From: Variovorax soli NBRC 106424
Lineage (GTDB): Bacteria > Pseudomonadota > Gammaproteobacteria > Burkholderiales > Burkholderiaceae_C
Assembly (NCBI RefSeq): GCF_001591385.1
Contig: NZ_BCUU01000053.1
Location: 1-36,706 of the forward strand
Length of the DNA stretch: 36,706 nt
Reading direction: 5' to 3'
This document shows positions 35,714 through 36,706 of this stretch, piece by piece. The number at the start of each line of letters is the position of its first letter. Positions within the stretch are counted from its first letter, which is position 1. Both the position numbers and the translations under genes were made by a program. The notes beneath the pieces are model-generated. The model did no database searches and was not told where the DNA came from. It saw only the letters and a program-made list of their open reading frames with translations.

Positions 35714-36133
35714 TCAACTCGCGTCGAAGGCCGCGCGCAGCCACTCGATGCGCTCCTCGACCAGCACCACGTCGAAGCGGCAAGGCGGCACGACCCGCAG
35801 GCGGCTGATGTAGTGCCGCGCCGCGAAGATGATGCGATGCTGCTTGAGGCCGGTGATGCTCCCGCCCGCGCCGCCGTGCGAACCGCTCGCGCGCTGCCGC
35901 ACCTCGACGAAGACCAGCGTGCCGTCGCGATCGCGCATGATCAGGTCGATCTCGCCGCCGCCGCGGCCCGGCGTTCGATAATTGCGCGCCACCGGCACGA
36001 GGCCTGCCGCGCAAAGGTAGTCGAGGGCCGCGTCTTCGGCCGCATCGCCGCGCTGCTTGGTGCTGATACGCCCTGACAGCCCCCTGCCGCCAACCGGCTT
36101 CTTTCCGTGTCCGTTGTTCTGGAGTTCGTCCAT
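35714..36133 (-). CDS. yraN: YraN/UPF0102-family protein, endonuclease-like fold
   Basis: Protein of 139 residues. [61 protein letters not shown] shows the UPF0102 pattern with the Glu, Asp and Glu-Val-Arg/Lys residues of a PD-(D/E)xK-like nuclease fold, though its role is unknown. The start at 36133 is preferred; an ATG 39 bases upstream would overlap the divergent rsmI coding region. It lies 28 bases upstream of diaA on the same strand, probably one unit. The gene order with rsmI is the same as in E. coli. Confidence 0.92.
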   Translation of the reverse strand: MDELQNNGHGKKPVGGRGLSGRISTKQRGDAAEDAALDYLCAAGLVPVARNYRTPGRGGGEIDLIMRDRDGTLVFVEVRQRASGSHGGAGGSITGLKQHRIIFAARHYISRLRVVPPCRFDVVLVEERIEWLRAAFDAS

Positions 36134-36134
36134 C

Positions 36135-36706
36135 TTGAATCTGCCAGCCACCTCCGCTTCTCTTTTTCGCACCGCGCTGCAGGCTGCGCGCGATGCCGCT
36201 GGCTCGCAGGATTATCCGCAGGGCACGCTCTACGTGGTGGCCACGCCCATCGGCAACCTGGCGGATGTCACGCTGCGCGCACTGCATGTGCTGGAACTGG
36301 CCGACGCCATCGCCTGCGAGGACACGCGCCACACCCAGTCGATGCTGCGGGCCTACGGCATCGACCGCAAGCCGGGCGGGCAACTGCTCGCGGTACACCA
36401 GCACAACGAGGCGGAAGCGGCGCAGGCCGTGATCTCGAGGTTGGCGCAAGGCGAGCGCGTCGCCTACGTGAGCGACGCCGGCACGCCCGGCGTGAGCGAC
36501 CCCGGCGCGCGGCTGGCGGCAGCGGTTCGCGCAGCGGGCCACCGCGTGCTGCCGCTGCCAGGGGCGAGCAGCGTCACCACGCTGATCAGCGCCGCCGGCC
36601 TGGTGGCCGCCGATGCGGACGACTACAGCGCCTTCGTGTTCGCCGGCTTCCTGCCGAGCAAGGCGACCGAGCGCGATGGTGCGGTGGCCCGCCTGGCGGC
36701 CGAGCC
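36135..36706 (+). CDS. rsmI: 16S rRNA (cytidine-1402 2'-O)-methyltransferase, 3' truncated by window
   Basis: Starts at TTG (36135), reading [29 protein letters not shown], then the diagnostic [56 protein letters not shown] and [18 protein letters not shown] of the tetrapyrrole methylase fold. Runs off the window with 190 codons visible. RsmI uses SAM to methylate the ribose of C1402 in 16S rRNA. GGAG lies 10 bases upstream of the TTG. Upstream in-frame alternatives exist, but no ATG or GTG lies between the TTG and the conserved domain. The divergent yraN start is one base away. Confidence 0.93.
   Translation, partial: MNLPATSASLFRTALQAARDAAGSQDYPQGTLYVVATPIGNLADVTLRALHVLELADAIACEDTRHTQSMLRAYGIDRKPGGQLLAVHQHNEAEAAQAVISRLAQGERVAYVSDAGTPGVSDPGARLAAAVRAAGHRVLPLPGASSVTTLISAAGLVAADADDYSAFVFAGFLPSKATERDGAVARLAAE

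Overview
The window is GC-rich (roughly two-thirds G+C by eye), densely coded chromosomal DNA from a betaproteobacterium, most likely Comamonadaceae (Variovorax/Acidovorax-like). The basis is protein style: a DUF3567 protein, paired DUF2242 lipoproteins, the yggS-pilT-pilU block, and the rsmI/yraN/diaA/dolP neighbourhood. I see no tRNA, rRNA, CRISPR array, insertion sequence or prophage. Genus is an inference.

Layout. 1-7.0 kb: a truncated DUF3108 protein, a DUF3567 protein, a ChaN-like lipoprotein, a class III aminotransferase (minus strand) divergent from an amidohydrolase, purU, a YgiW-type periplasmic OB-fold protein and an LrgA/LrgB-type pair. 7.0-8.0 kb: two related secreted proteins (minus) with Asp-rich, calcium-loop-like repeats and near-identical upstream regulatory blocks. 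8.1-15.2 kb: a single-chain acyl-CoA carboxylase and an acyl-CoA synthetase overlapping by 4 bp (minus), a divergent TetR regulator and an orphan ABC solute-binding protein. 15.3-19.4 kb: a thioredoxin-like protein, a 47-residue lipoprotein, a probably Tat-exported M20 amidohydrolase divergent from a LysR regulator, and an arginase. 19.5-24.8 kb: two adjacent AspT-type antiporters followed by aspartate 4-decarboxylase. 24.8-29.8 kb: two DUF2242 lipoproteins, an Lrp-family regulator, and a minus-strand run of yggS, a small lipoprotein, an AI-2E-family membrane protein and an SRPBCC protein. 29.8-33.1 kb: pilT, pilU, an intergenic GC-rich element and a beta-hydroxyacid dehydrogenase. 33.1-36.7 kb: dolP, an unrelated glycosyltransferase-like gene, diaA, yraN and a truncated rsmI.

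How the genes may work together. The aspT-aspT-aspD block fits the known aspartate/alanine exchange plus decarboxylation cycle, which consumes a cytoplasmic proton and can generate proton motive force; having two different antiporters is the unusual part. The carboxylase/ligase pair would activate a carboxylic acid to its CoA thioester and carboxylate it, probably under the divergent TetR. The M20 enzyme, LysR and arginase could form a small nitrogen-scavenging group. The right end preserves the gammaproteobacterial rsmI | yraN-diaA-dolP order, interrupted by a plus-strand gene between diaA and dolP; dolP has its own candidate sigma-E-like promoter.

Most of the window is ordinary core and catabolic DNA. 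The best candidates for something less described are the tandem AspT pair, the matched regulatory blocks of the two secreted calcium-loop proteins, the gene inserted between diaA and dolP, and several palindromic operators (Lrp box on its own ribosome-binding region, CCATGGG boxes at tetR, LysR box).
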